A stretch of 10,979 nt of DNA from the NCBI GenBank assembly GCA_010094045.1, contig ML986739.1:5037-16015 (forward strand). The letters are read 5' to 3'. Under the pieces are notes generated by a model. It searched no databases, was not told the DNA's origin, and saw nothing but the letters and a program-made list of their open reading frames with translations. The DNA comes from Lojkania enalia (lineage: Eukaryota; Ascomycota; Dothideomycetes; Pleosporales). Positions 1 to 9,043 of the stretch are shown one piece after another; the first letter of the stretch is position 1; each line of letters opens with the position of its first letter. Both the position numbers and the translations under genes were made by a program.

Positions 1-108
1 ATTAGCCTTTACTAATAAATATCTTAAAGAAATTTCTTTATACTAGAACCTATCTATAATAGCTCTAATTCCCTCCCGAACTAGTATAGATAGGAACTAT
101 TAGCCTAT

Positions 109-122
109 AAGAAGGGGGGTGG
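109..122 (+). other. Polypurine tract of copy 1
   Basis: AAGAAGGGGGGTGG lies immediately before the LTR start at 123. The run of purines next to the 3' LTR is where plus-strand DNA synthesis is primed in LTR retrotransposons. The minus-strand copy has the same tract at 922-935. Confidence 0.8.
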
Positions 123-401
123 TATAATAATACGAAGAAATCGTTCTATAAAAAGTTTTATATATAATCTTATCCTAAAGCTTTTTACTTATCTTATTCT
201 ACCCCTAGCTCCGCCCCTTTTCCCTTCTATATATAGTTGTATACTCCCTTATAAATAGCTTAGTAGTTTTTCTATATCCTTTTATATAAGGCCTATAGGT
301 GTTAATAGAATTCTTAGGTCCCTAAACTTCTACGTACTTCTATATACCTCTAAGTAGATTTATACTATATTTAGACCTATTATCTTACCTATACTATTAT
401 A
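123..401 (+). repeat. LTR, copy 1 (279 bp)
   Basis: Read on the plus strand it begins TATAATAA and ends CTATTATA. These are short inverted ends consistent with the canonical TG...CA of an LTR after TG to TA and CA to TA mutation. The three LTR copies in the window (123-401, 643-921, 9256-9534) all measure 279 bp between these ends, which fixes the boundaries. A TATATATA stretch near 226-235, followed by purine and pyrimidine tracts, is shared by all copies and could be the old promoter, but TATA-like words are everywhere here. Confidence 0.88.
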
Positions 402-642
402 TAAATATAATTTAGTTTTCTTACTATTCTTTTATACTTAGTTATTTAATTAACTAAGTAACTAAATATACTTAATTATTTAGATAACTAAACTATTAAA
501 TATATTATATATTTTATATTAGTCTTATTTTTCTAGCTATATAGAATCTTAAATTTTAATTAAATCTAGTATAGGGATTCTTATAAGAATATCTATAATA
601 CTAGTATAATAATTATAGATAGATATATTTTTATATTAAACT
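402..642. other. AT-rich target DNA between two facing retrotransposons
   Basis: These 241 bases separate the 3' ends of the two retrotransposons. I see no coding potential and no match to the elements. The only structure is an almost perfect 24-bp palindrome at 436-459 (ACTTAGTTA on both arms) and several nearby variants of TTAGTTA/TAACTAA. This was host or older repeat DNA, continuous with 9540 onward before the minus-strand element inserted. Confidence 0.6.
638..642. repeat. Target-site duplication, left copy (AAACT)
   Basis: The five bases next to the outer end of the LTR at 643 read AAACT. The five bases beyond the other LTR (9535-9539) read AAACC. They differ by one C/T transition, as expected for a 5-bp duplication later hit by RIP. 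Five bases is the usual size for Ty3/gypsy integrases. Confidence 0.75.
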
Positions 643-921
643 TATAATAATATAAGTAAAATAATAGATCTAAATATAATACGAATCTATTTAAAGGTAT
701 ATAGAAGTATATAGAGGTTTAGAAACCTAAAAATTCTATTAATACTTATAAGCCTTATATAAAAAGATATAGAAGAACTACTAAGTTATTTATAAGGGAG
801 TATATAACTATATATAGATAGGAAAAGATGCGGAGCTGGAAGTAAAATAAGATAAGTAAAAAACTTTAGAATAAGATTATAAATAAAGCTTTTCGTAGAA
901 CGATTTCTTTATATTATTATA
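643..921 (-). repeat. 3' LTR of copy 2 (279 bp)
   Basis: It is a direct repeat of 9256-9534 and an inverted repeat of 123-401. On the minus strand it begins TATAATAA right after the polypurine tract and ends CTTATATTATTATA-like at 643. Most differences from the other copies look like C/T and G/A transitions, but a few are not, for example around 829-840, where copies 1 and 3 agree better with each other. Confidence 0.88.
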
Positions 922-935
922 CTACCCCCCTTCTT
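922..935 (-). other. Polypurine tract of copy 2
   Basis: On the minus strand AAGAAGGGGGGTAG directly precedes the 3' LTR. Copy 1 has TGG where this has TAG, a TpG to TpA change. Confidence 0.8.
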
Positions 936-2029
936 ATAGGCTAATAGTTTCTATCTATACTAGTTTAGGAGGGAATTAAGACTATTATAAATAGATTCTA
1001 GTATAAAGAAATTTCTTTAAAAAGGTATTTATTAGTAAAAGCTAATATATATAGTTATTTATAAAGATACATTAATATATTAATATAATATTAAGTAAGG
1101 TTTTTATAGTAAGTATAATTAACCTATATATTAGCTAGTAACTACTATTATAATAGTTTATTAATATTACAATTTCGTCGCGTATAATAATAAGTATTTA
1201 CTAGCTTTAGTATATTACTAGGTTACTATTAACTAAGTTTTCTTAATTAAATAATAACTTCTACTCTATATATATTATTATACGTCCCTAGAACTATTAA
1301 TTATTAAAGTATTACTAATACCTTATAGAAAAAATTTAATTAATATACTATTCTATCTACTTTTTAAAACCTTTTTAGAAGTCTTTTAGATTATCTACCT
1401 TTAAACTATATATATACTCGCCCGTAGGTAGTATATAATATTTATCTTTTAGTTCCTAAGATTAAAAAAATGCGAGTATTATACCTTATAAAATAAAAAG
1501 TACAACCTTATATAAATTGTATCTAATACTAGTACAGTACTTATTACTAATATATTTATAAATCCCCTTCTATTATAAGGAGGAGTTTCTAATCCTTTAG
1601 GGCTATCTTAAACTATAAGTAGTAGTCTAATATATAGAAGATAAAAAGAATAAAAAGGTAGCTTTTAAGACTATTTTAGAATCTACTTATAGTTTAGCAC
1701 TTATAGTCTAGGTTGTAAAAAGTTAGAAAGCTAGTCTTTTTAAGACTAGTATTTAAGTAGCTTTATTCTACTAGAGTACTAAGTTACTCTATTAGATTTT
1801 AGCCTTAAAAGTTCTAGTATTTAGCTTTTAAACTAATATTATAGCGCTCTTAGATAGTTAAAAATAAAGTAGAAGAAGTTTAGAGGGAGTCTAGAGGGAA
1901 GAAAAAGGAAGGAGAATAGAAGAGAAGAGAACTAAAGAAGTATCTAATAGCCTACTATTAAACCTTCTAGATTCTATAGAGGAGTAATTTTAGGTCTATA
2001 ATTTAGTTTTCTAATCTACTACTTAACTT
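936..2029 (-). other. 3' internal region of copy 2, no recognised gene
   Basis: About 1.1 kb lies between the end of pol and the polypurine tract, longer than many gypsy elements need. I could not recognise a protein in it. Features seen: a strongly purine-rich stretch on the plus strand (about 1868-1940, pyrimidine-rich on the element's own strand); a 14-bp inverted repeat (1609-1622 with 1683-1696, about 60 bases apart); a small hairpin at 1731-1749 (8-bp stem, 3-base loop); and a short inverted pair of GCGAGTA words near 1415-1421 and 1471-1477. It may be a long 3' UTR or a wrecked extra reading frame. The part nearest the LTR (936-1046) is shared with copy 1. Confidence 0.5.
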
Positions 2030-2170
2030 TTATATATTATTATTTATTAGATAATCTATACTTTCTATACTATTTTTATATACCTTAATTTATTTAATTA
2101 GAGCTTTTAAGGGTTCTAGCTAATTTAGATACTTATTATAAAAAGCTTTTAAATTATAAAGCAAACCTAT

Positions 2171-2287
2171 AAAATTTAAGACTTTATACTAGACCGGGTT
2201 AGAATTATATTCTACCTATTTTATATAGTATTTAAGAGTCTTATAATATAGCTTATTAGCTAGTATTTCCTTAACCTCCTACTCTTC
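2171..2287 (-). other. Degenerate chromodomain at the C-terminus of pol
   Basis: About 39 residues with the pattern E-E-stop-E-V-K-E-I-L, then K-T-L-K-Y-Y-I-K-stop-V-E-Y-N-S-N-P-V-stop-Y. Known chromodomains have Trp or another aromatic at the start (W-E-V-E), W in K-W-x-G-Y, and W before the last helix. All three sit at TAG here, one TGG to TAG change each. This places the element among chromoviruses, whose chromodomain is thought to bind histone marks. Confidence 0.8.
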
Positions 2288-4005
2288 TACCCTCTTAATA
2301 GTAACAGCGGGTAGTTTTAGAGCTTCTTACTCTAGTAGAAGGTCTTAGGAATTCTTATATAGTAGATTTAGTAAAAAAATATTATATATTCTTAACTTTA
2401 GAGGTAGTTATAAATAGTATAAGTTTCTAACCTATTCTAGTACTTTAAAAGGGCCTTTCTATTAATTAGATAGCTTTTAGCTTAGTTTCTAGACTATAAG
2501 ATTCTTAGTATTTAAGTAGACTATATTACTAATCTACTAATTAATTAGTTACTAATAATAGTTAATAATAGATTATATACAATCTTAAGCCTTTTTAATA
2601 TTAGCCTTTATAGTTTTCTAGGCTATATATATACGAGTTACTAGAGTTAAAGTATCTTTATAATTTAATTTATCTATTATAGTAATAGAATTAATAGAAT
2701 ATTTTTAATCTTAATTCTAATAGAGTTTAAATCTATATAAAATCTAATATAGAGATATTCTAATAATTATATAAGGTAGAGTTGCTTATACTTAATTAAT
2801 TATAGGTAATAGAAAACTCTAGTTATTTTAGTAGAAGGATATAAAAGAGCGCAGTTTCTAATTAATATACTTATTTATAATCTCTATCTATCTATTAGTC
2901 TCTTTATAATAAATAGTAGATAGTTTAATCTTTATACTTAAAATACAGTAGAATTTAAACTAGAAACTAGATATAAACTAAAGTTCTCGGTCTAAAATAA
3001 TAGTTTCCGGTATATAGCTAAAGCAGTATACCTATTAAATAAATAATTTAGCTATTCTCTATATATTAATTATATAATAGTAGAGAATAGATACTACTTA
3101 TTTAAATAGGCGATTAATTACTACTATAATCTAATTATATCCGGACTTATCTATAGAAAAATCTTTAAAGTTAATATATAAGTACTATATTAGTTAATTT
3201 AATATAAGAAATATGTAGATAAAACCTAGGGTTTAGGTTTATATTAGATAAGCTTTATAGTATAAGATATAATTCTATATATATCGTTTATAAGTAGCTT
3301 TTATACCCTTCTAGTAGTACTTTTAGAATAGTAACTAATAGGTTTTAGTAGCGTTTAGGTGTGTAGAGAATACTTAGTTATAAACTTCTTATATAAGTTA
3401 TATATAAAGGCCTAAATCTAATAGAATATATAAGTAATTATTATAGAGGAGTAGTCTATTCTCTATCTAATACTTATAAGGTAAAAGAGTATGTTCCTAT
3501 ATAAAGGAGGCTCGGTTTTCCTATAATAATATATTAATTAACTCTAAAGAATCTAATAATATAATCTACTCTTAACCTTTAATAATATTTAATATAGCCG
3601 TTTAAATTATTATTTAAATAATATAGAATTAGACCAATTTAGTATTAATTTAGGGGTAAAGTTAATATAGTCTAAATAGAACTCTTAACTAGTTATTAGT
3701 TTAAGCTACTTTTAAGTTTTTTATATCTTATTTATAATAGCTAAGAATATCTACTCTAATATTATTCTTATCTAAAGTATACTTAATTTAGAACTAATAT
3801 TAAACTAATTCTTTAGTCTAATAAATTTAATAAGTATTAAATATCTTTATAGTTATAAAATATTTAAGTAAGTAGTAATTAGTATATACTAGAGTTCTAG
3901 TAGTTATAAAAATAAGTTCTACCCTCTATTATTTAAACGCAGTAATAATTGTAAATAGTTCTTTATTATAAATCTTCTAGTTTAGTTCTAAACTAGATAG
4001 AACTT

Positions 4006-4050
4006 TACTATAGAATACTATAGAATACTATAGAATACTATAGAATACTA
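4006..4050 (-). repeat. 10-bp tandem repeat, 4.5 perfect units, inside RNase H coding sequence
   Basis: The plus strand reads TACTA then TAGAATACTA four times. On the coding strand the repeat sits where the family has W-H-P-[IV]-A-F-Y-S, just before the FYSK..LS..E motif. The upstream frame enters at 4050 and the downstream frame leaves one base out of register. Removing 20 bases (two units) restores a continuous frame, leaving 2.5 units that encode the expected residues. Confidence 0.9.
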
Positions 4051-6000
4051 TTTTCCGTTAGAATATTTCTATAATAGTATTCTTATAACTATTCTATTAG
4101 AGGTATTAGTTTCTATTTTTATTTCTAATATAGGGTTAAAATAGTAGAGTATAGGTATACTTAATAAAACTAACTTTAATTTCTTAAAAATAATATTACA
4201 TTCTAAAATCTATATAAAAGAGGTTATAGAGTTCTATAATATAATAATTAGTTTTATAATACGCGAGAATTCTAGTATAAATTATTAATAGAATCTAGTA
4301 AAACCTAAGAAGGATTTTATACCTATTATAATAGTAGGTAGCTACTAGTTATATAGTACTTCTACCTTCTCTAAGTTAACCTTAAAGCTTTTATTTAATA
4401 GAATATAGTTAAAGTATTTAGTTTAGATAATATAGAATTTACTCTTTTTAATATTAACTTATAACTCTACTTAACGTAATTTTTTAAGAACTTTCTTAAC
4501 GTAGATAGTATATATTATCTTATTTTTAGAGTAGATAAGAATATTATCTAGATAAATAATATAGAAGTTATCTAGGTAGTTAATTAGTATATTATTTATA
4601 TAGTACTAGTAAGTTACTAGACTATTATATAATTTAAAAGGTAGAACTTTATACTTATAAGTTCTATATTAAGTTTAAAAGGTAGTATATTCTTTAAAAC
4701 TAAAATCTATTCTAATCTTATTAAAGGCCGCGCGAATATTAAACTTAGTAAAAATTACTACTTTAGTAGGTTTAAATAGAAGTTTATCTATATATAATAT
4801 TAGATATATATTCTTATAGGTAAGAGTATTAAGTTTATAATAATCTATATAGATATATAGGTTACTATTAGATTTATAAATATAAAGAATTAGAGATATA
4901 AAAAAGCTCCAACTCTACTTAATATATCTATACTATAGATTATCTATAATATACTTTTTAGTTATATCTAACTTCTTAATATTCTACTTATATAATAAGC
5001 TGTAATTATTAGAAAGGAGTTCTATAAGGATAATCTTATAATTATAAGAGTAGTATTCTAATAATTAATAAGCTATAGTTTTACTAAATATATTCTAATA
5101 TTTATAGTATTTAGATAGTAATTAGAAATTTACTAGTACTTTATTTTTAGCCTTATCTTCTAGTTCTAGAACTTATTTATCTTTAATTAGCCGCTCGATT
5201 TTATATAGAAACGTAGAGAAAAACTCGTTCTCTTTCCTCTTTATATTAAAGTAGAAAGTATTAGCTAAGATAAGAACGATAATAGAAGAATAGACTTTCT
5301 TTAGATTAGATTTAGACTTTATTATATATAGGCGTATAGAAGCTCTAAGTTTATTTAGACTATAAGCTATAAAAGACTAATATAGTTTTAATAGTTTTAG
5401 TAGACTTTTAATATAATAGATAGTTAAACTATAAGACTACTAATACTAGTCCTTTTTCTATAGAATATCGCGTTGCTAGATATTTAGCTTTACCTTCTTA
5501 TTATATACTAGCTAAGTTAATTATATAAGAAGAGGAGGTAAAGAATTATAAATAGTAGGATATTTAGAGGGCTATATAATCTAATTCTTATCTATATCTA
5601 GCTAGAATTGAAAATAATATAACTATTTAATACTAATAATATAATCTTAAATATCTAAATCTATAATAATAAATAGGTAGTTTTAGATAGTTTTCTTATT
5701 AGTTCACATATATAAGTAGATATACTAATTAATTAGGGTTTAGATTTAGTTCTAAAAACCTTTAATAATAATTTTAAAGGGTAAGTACTATATTAATATA
5801 TATAGAGCTTAGGAAAGTAATTTAACTACTATAGAATTAAAAAATAAAAAGCCTTAGATACCTATATTAATAAAAGCGTTTAGTTGTATACTAATACCTT
5901 TTAAATATAGAATAGTAGGAATTTAGAAGTACTTTTCTCTAAATAAATATAATAAATCGATATTTAATAAATTATACTTATTTAAGCCTAAAATAGAGAG
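4051..6000 (-). pseudogene. pol: pol pseudogene, 5' part: protease, reverse transcriptase, start of RNase H
   Basis: One continuous frame, with the start only approximate. The protease active site I-D-T-G-A is read as I-N-I-G-I (Asn codon 5866-5868), followed by the family's G-F-L-F-F-N-S block and, near 5640, D-Y-I-I-S. RT shows K-F-N-I-R-A-A-F-N-K-I-R (first catalytic Asp is Asn, codon 4738-4740), L-P-F-K-L-Y-N near 4641, and Y-L-D-N-I-L-I-Y-S. In the last, the first Asp of YLDD is intact (4546-4548) and the second is Asn (4543-4545). The RNase H start has I-E-T-N-T-S (catalytic Asp is Asn, 4105-4107), preceded by a Y-F-N-P block. The intact protein would process the polyprotein and copy element RNA to DNA in cytoplasmic particles. 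At least one essential residue is lost in each domain, on top of many stops. Confidence 0.9.
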
Positions 6001-7190
6001 TTTTTCTAGACATTTCTATTTTCTATTTAAGAACTATCTAGATAGTACTTATTTACGTCTAGAAACTCTTCTTCTTTAATTTCCTCTTATTTAACTTCTA
6101 TCTCTTATATTTTAAAGACTATATATTTATTCGCGAAGTATTTTAGTTTACTATAATTATAATAATTATCTAGAGTTATATACCTTTTAAATATAAGAGT
6201 CTTACTAGATTATTAGAAAATAATTATAGTAGAATAAGATATTAATACTAGAGTAGATTAGGATAGTATTAGATTATAAGTTACCTTAAATAAATTCTTA
6301 AAAACCTTTTAGTATTAATTCGAATTTATTTTAGCTATAATCTATAAGCTAATAGTTTATTTTAAAGGGTTAAGAATACTTCTCCTTTCTATATTATAAG
6401 CTGTTAAGTAGATAACTATAGTATTAAAGGAGCCTTTCTATATAAGTTTAAAGCTAAAGTTTAGTATCTTTAAACTAGAAAGGATCTTATTCTATAAACA
6501 GAAAAACTACTTAAATTAGGATATAGATCTCCTAATAGCTATACTAATAAAGTAAGCTTTAAAAGTTAAGAATACTTCTCTCTTATTTATCCTTAGAATT
6601 TAAAACGCCTATTATACTTCTATCTTTTTATTACCTATAATAAAATATAATTATAGAAGTAAAATTATTTCTTTAATATTTTTAAACTAATACTAGTCTA
6701 ATTTAACTAGGTATTTTAGCTCTAAATATCCTTTTATAGTATTAAAGGTATATCTCTATACTAATACTATATATATATACTTTATTAGATAGTAATCTAT
6801 ATTAATTTTAAGTTAGTTTAGAATTAAAACTTACTATTATTTAAATATAAGTTTACTACTATTTATAAAGCTTTTAATCTTAGGCGTATATTTAGTAAAG
6901 TAGATTTAAGGGGGTTTAAAGGTAGTTAAAAAGTTTCTTACTAGAGGAGTTATAAAAGTTTCTTAATATATTATTAATTCTAATTTAGTAGTTTATAGAA
7001 GTTAATTAGAACTAATAGTTCTCTATTATATTAAATATATAATCTTCTCTTATAAAATTATAATTTATTTCTTAAAGGTTAGTTTACTCTAATTTCCTTT
7101 TAAATTAGATAGGTTCTTTACTATAAGCTTTATAGAGAGGGGTCCGCCTATTATAAAGCCCTCTATAAAAGGTAATAGTTATTTTATATA
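6001..7190 (-). pseudogene. gag: gag pseudogene with CCHC zinc knuckle
   Basis: Gag forms the particle and binds element RNA. The clearest mark is at 6123-6164, where the C-x2-C-x4-H-x4-C spacing is kept exactly but all three Cys and the His read Tyr. The surrounding residues (S-K-L-K-Y-F-A-N-K) fit a knuckle of the G-K-x-G-H-F-A type. An acidic, Glu-rich tail follows towards 6000. The segment near 7160 (G-G-P-L-S-I-K-L) is in the same frame, so gag seems free of frameshifts here. Both ends are approximate: no start codon can be trusted because ATG may have become ATA, and a DNA transposon inserted at 7191 separates this part from the leader. Gag and PR/RT frames differ in the sense expected for -1 frameshifting. 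The N-terminal two thirds is assigned by position only. Confidence 0.72.
6123..6164 (-). other. Gag zinc knuckle with all four ligands mutated to Tyr
   Basis: The codons are TAT (6162-6164), TAT (6153-6155), TAC (6138-6140) and TAT (6123-6125), at the exact spacing of a CCHC knuckle. TGT/TGC to TAT/TAC and CAT/CAC to TAT/TAC are single RIP-type transitions. Confidence 0.8.
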
Positions 7191-7192
7191 TA
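7191..7192. repeat. TA target duplication of the nested transposon, left
   Basis: TA lies directly before the terminal repeat at 7193 and is repeated at 9042-9043. Tc1/mariner elements, including the pogo/Fot1 group, integrate at TA and duplicate it. Confidence 0.85.
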
Positions 7193-7248
7193 ACGTAAAG
7201 CACTACTAAGCCGGCTATACTACCAAGCCGGCCACTTTTTCTTGGTAC
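7193..7248 (+). repeat. Left terminal inverted repeat
   Basis: It starts ACGTAAAG and matches the reverse complement of 8986-9041 at 47 of 56 positions without gaps. All nine differences are transitions. It contains AGCCGGC twice, at 7209 and 7226, exactly 17 bases apart, probably paired transposase binding sites. The GC-rich AGCCGGC core has no CA or TG, so RIP cannot easily change it. Confidence 0.92.
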
Positions 7249-7275
7249 TACTAACACTATGTATAAGACCTTGAT

Positions 7276-8871
7276 TTACTCGCTATCTATAAGAGAACCT
7301 GCGTATAAAACACTTGGACTAGATTTAGAAGAAGCTTCTATATCTTTTTAACACGTACGAGCGTTATGCCTAGTCTTTCTATAGTTCCTATAGTACTATT
7401 AACTAGGTTGAGCTAGTTCCTTGCTACTACTACCACAAGCCTTCTTAGATTGCTGAGGAGCTATAGATACCTTAGCAGCTCCGTACGAAGCTCCCTTACT
7501 ATACTCTATTGTACTACTATACTGGATTCGCTTCCGTTTATGTGTTTTATACTTTATTATAACCTCTAATTGCTCTTTAAGCTCTATAATCCAGTGGTTT
7601 ATAAGAGCGTTTTAATGTAGTATTAATTCAGCTCCTTTTATTAGCTGTAAGAAGCCTTCTTTAGCTTCTTTTAGTAATTATACGAAGGACCTCTATATAA
7701 GAGTTAATTATAACCCGAATTCTTATATATTACTTAGTATTTTTAACTGCTATAGTATTTCTAGTAGGGGTACCTCTAGTAGTATATATAACCGGACTTT
7801 AAGGCGCTTAAGAATAATCTATACGTTAATAGGAACTAGTCTAAATATTTTAAAGGCCTTTTTAGAGTTCTTATATATAAATATATTAAAAAACGCGTTT
7901 CTAAAAGCTGGTAGAAAGCCTTTCTTATTAATATAGTAGACGCGTTAGTATACTAAGTCTTATACGTATTAGGAGTACTTTAGCTTTAATAGTAAGAAGT
8001 ATACTATATTAAGTAGCTGTAGGATATATAATAAATGTGCTGGTATATAGAGGGTAAGGATCTTTCGTACGAGGTAATAATCCTTAAAATCCTGGTTTAG
8101 ATAGTTCTTATAGCTATTAAGAATAAGTAGCTTATATAACTCTACCTAACGCGTCTTTATATACGCATTAAAGTACTTTAACTACTTAAGATTAAGCTTA
8201 TTATTTGTCCATCTATTCTTAGAAACTGAGAGCTTCTAGTTGTATAGTATATCTATCTCCTTATACTATACTAAGATATAGACGCGTCCTTTATAGATAA
8301 TAAATAGTAGAATTGCGTACCTAGTAGCGCAAATACTCTAGATTACTATAACCTACTCCTAATTATCTAGCTAAATAAGCGTAGGTTTTATACAGCGTTC
8401 TAAACCTATAACAACTTTTATAGAGCTAATTATACCTATCTAGAAACCTATCTTATTAAAGTTATAGATATTATCTTTATAAATACTATACTTAGCTACC
8501 GTCTCTTATACGAGTTTAAACCACGCGTTAATAACCTCTAAATCTTCTTATAATATCCTCTAACAGTCCTTTACTTGATTGAAAACTGTTTTAAGCTTAT
8601 TTGTACGCGATATAAATCGTTTAAACTAGTTCTTACCTATAAATATCTTACTCTATATATATAATAGTTTATCTACTATATCTACCACCTTATAAAGCCG
8701 CGGCGTAAATCCTTGTAAATTAAAGTTAAGGATATATTATATAATTGTCTACTCTTCAGTTGCTGTAAGCTTTATATAATTTAGTTAAGTTTGAGGTTAA
8801 AAGATAATTCTATAAAGCTGGTTAGAGAGCTGCTAGTATTATATATTAAAAGCTGCTATAGCGCGTCGCAT
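7276..8871 (-). pseudogene. Fot1/Pot2-like transposase pseudogene (DDE, DD35D type)
   Basis: One uninterrupted frame of about 531 codons from an ATG at 8871 to TAA at 7276-7278, close to family length, with no frameshift but many internal TAG/TAA. The true start may lie upstream. The N-terminal third matches the CENP-B/Tc5-type DNA-binding region (K-L-T-A-T-E-E, G-F-T-P-R-L, G-K-N-stop-F-K-R-F, A-W-F-K-L-V). The DDE core shows Y-N-F-N-K-T-G-F, L-L-I-L-N-S-Y and L-L-N-I-V-Y-F, so all three catalytic Asp are Asn (8455-8457, 8116-8118, 8008-8010). The last two are separated by 35 residues as in pogo elements. Near the C-terminus a CCHC knuckle (7351-7392) has its first two Cys as Tyr; His and the last Cys are intact. 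The intact enzyme would cut the element out and paste it at TA. Confidence 0.93.
7351..7392 (-). other. CCHC zinc knuckle remnant at the transposase C-terminus
   Basis: The spacing is x2-x4-x4: Tyr (7390-7392), Tyr (7381-7383), His (7366-7368), Cys (7351-7353), in the context R-K-T-R-H-N-A-R-T-C. Such a knuckle ends many fungal Fot1-like transposases. Both Tyr codons are one G-to-A step from Cys. Confidence 0.8.
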
Positions 8872-8985
8872 GCTTTAAAATTAGTCTAAAGTATAGACTT
8901 AAAGGGTAAGTTTAATTCTACCTTCTTAATTAGATAGATTAGCTTTATATTGTTAAGATATAGCATTGCGTACGGAAAAGTTACT

Positions 8986-9041
8986 ATACTAAGAAAAAGT
9001 AGCCGGCTTAGTAGTATAGCCGGCTCGGTGGTACTTTACAT
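8986..9041 (-). repeat. Right terminal inverted repeat
   Basis: Reverse complement of the left end. Read inward on the minus strand it starts ATGTAAAG and has the same two AGCCGGC words 17 bases apart. Weak similarity continues a few bases further in. Confidence 0.92.
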
Positions 9042-9043
9042 TA
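9042..9043. repeat. TA target duplication of the nested transposon, right
   Basis: TA directly follows the terminal repeat ending at 9041 and pairs with 7191-7192. Confidence 0.85.

Larger units (their letters stand above)
1..401 (+). mobile_element. 3' end of a plus-strand Ty3/gypsy LTR retrotransposon (copy 1, partial)
   Basis: This stretch is the reverse complement of 643-1046 along its whole length, so it is the end of a second element of the family that fills 643-9534, in opposite orientation. It holds about 108 bases of internal 3' non-coding sequence, a polypurine tract (109-122) and an LTR (123-401). The rest of the element lies before the window. It keeps more G and C than the other two copies, for example an intact CCGCCCC around 211-217, so it seems less heavily mutated. 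No coding sequence of this copy is inside the window. Assignment to Ty3/gypsy rests on its match to the complete copy. Confidence 0.85.
2030..4050 (-). pseudogene. pol: pol pseudogene, 3' part: end of RNase H, integrase, chromodomain
   Basis: One continuous minus-strand frame, full of stops. RNase H resumes after a repeat with FYSKVLSS..LELN and then NKELF, whose Glu is intact. Integrase follows. Its zinc-binding CxxC has become YxxY (codons 3269-3271 and 3260-3262). The first catalytic Asp is Asn (AAC, 3170-3172). The second (GAC, 2990-2992, in LDRE) and the Glu (GAG, 2882-2884) are kept, with exactly 35 residues between them (DD35E). A GPFKVLE motif and a chromodomain (about 2171-2287) come next. 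Three conserved Trp positions of the chromodomain are TAG. The natural stop is uncertain; 2030-2032 is a candidate. Integrase joins the cDNA to the chromosome, and chromodomains direct this to particular chromatin. This frame is offset from the RT frame, which the repeat at 4006-4050 explains. Confidence 0.88.
7193..9041 (-). mobile_element. Complete Fot1/Pot2-like (pogo group, Tc1/mariner) DNA transposon, 1849 bp
   Basis: The element has near-identical inverted ends (7193-7248 and 8986-9041), a TA duplication on both sides, and one minus-strand transposase pseudogene filling the inside. About 1.85 kb matches known Fot1/Pot2 elements. It sits inside the gag/leader region of the gypsy element, so it came later. 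It has clearly more CA, TG and CG than its surroundings, most of all at 7.2-7.6 kb, which fits a younger insertion that went through fewer rounds of RIP. Confidence 0.93.

Noticed and set aside
436..459. 24-bp near-palindrome as an operator or transposon footprint
   Set aside because: Short palindromes of A and T are expected often in such AT-rich DNA, and nothing nearby supports a function.
1..1046. Long inverted repeat suggesting a foldback transposon or a hairpin element
   Set aside because: A third copy in direct orientation at 9256-9534, the polypurine tracts, and the target duplication show these are LTRs of two gypsy elements.
1731..1749. Hairpin as a transcription terminator
   Set aside because: The stem is short, not GC-rich, and lies within a dead element of a eukaryote-like genome.
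4006..4050. CRISPR-like or regulatory direct repeats
   Set aside because: The units are contiguous 10-bp copies without spacers and lie inside RNase H coding sequence.
1..7190. Mitochondrial or plastid DNA, suggested by the extreme AT content
   Set aside because: The reading frames are Ty3/gypsy proteins with CA/TG-directed damage, typical of nuclear AT-isochores in fungi.
7250..7600. A less AT-rich stretch that could be a small host gene
   Set aside because: It is in frame with the transposase and encodes its C-terminal part with a zinc-knuckle remnant.
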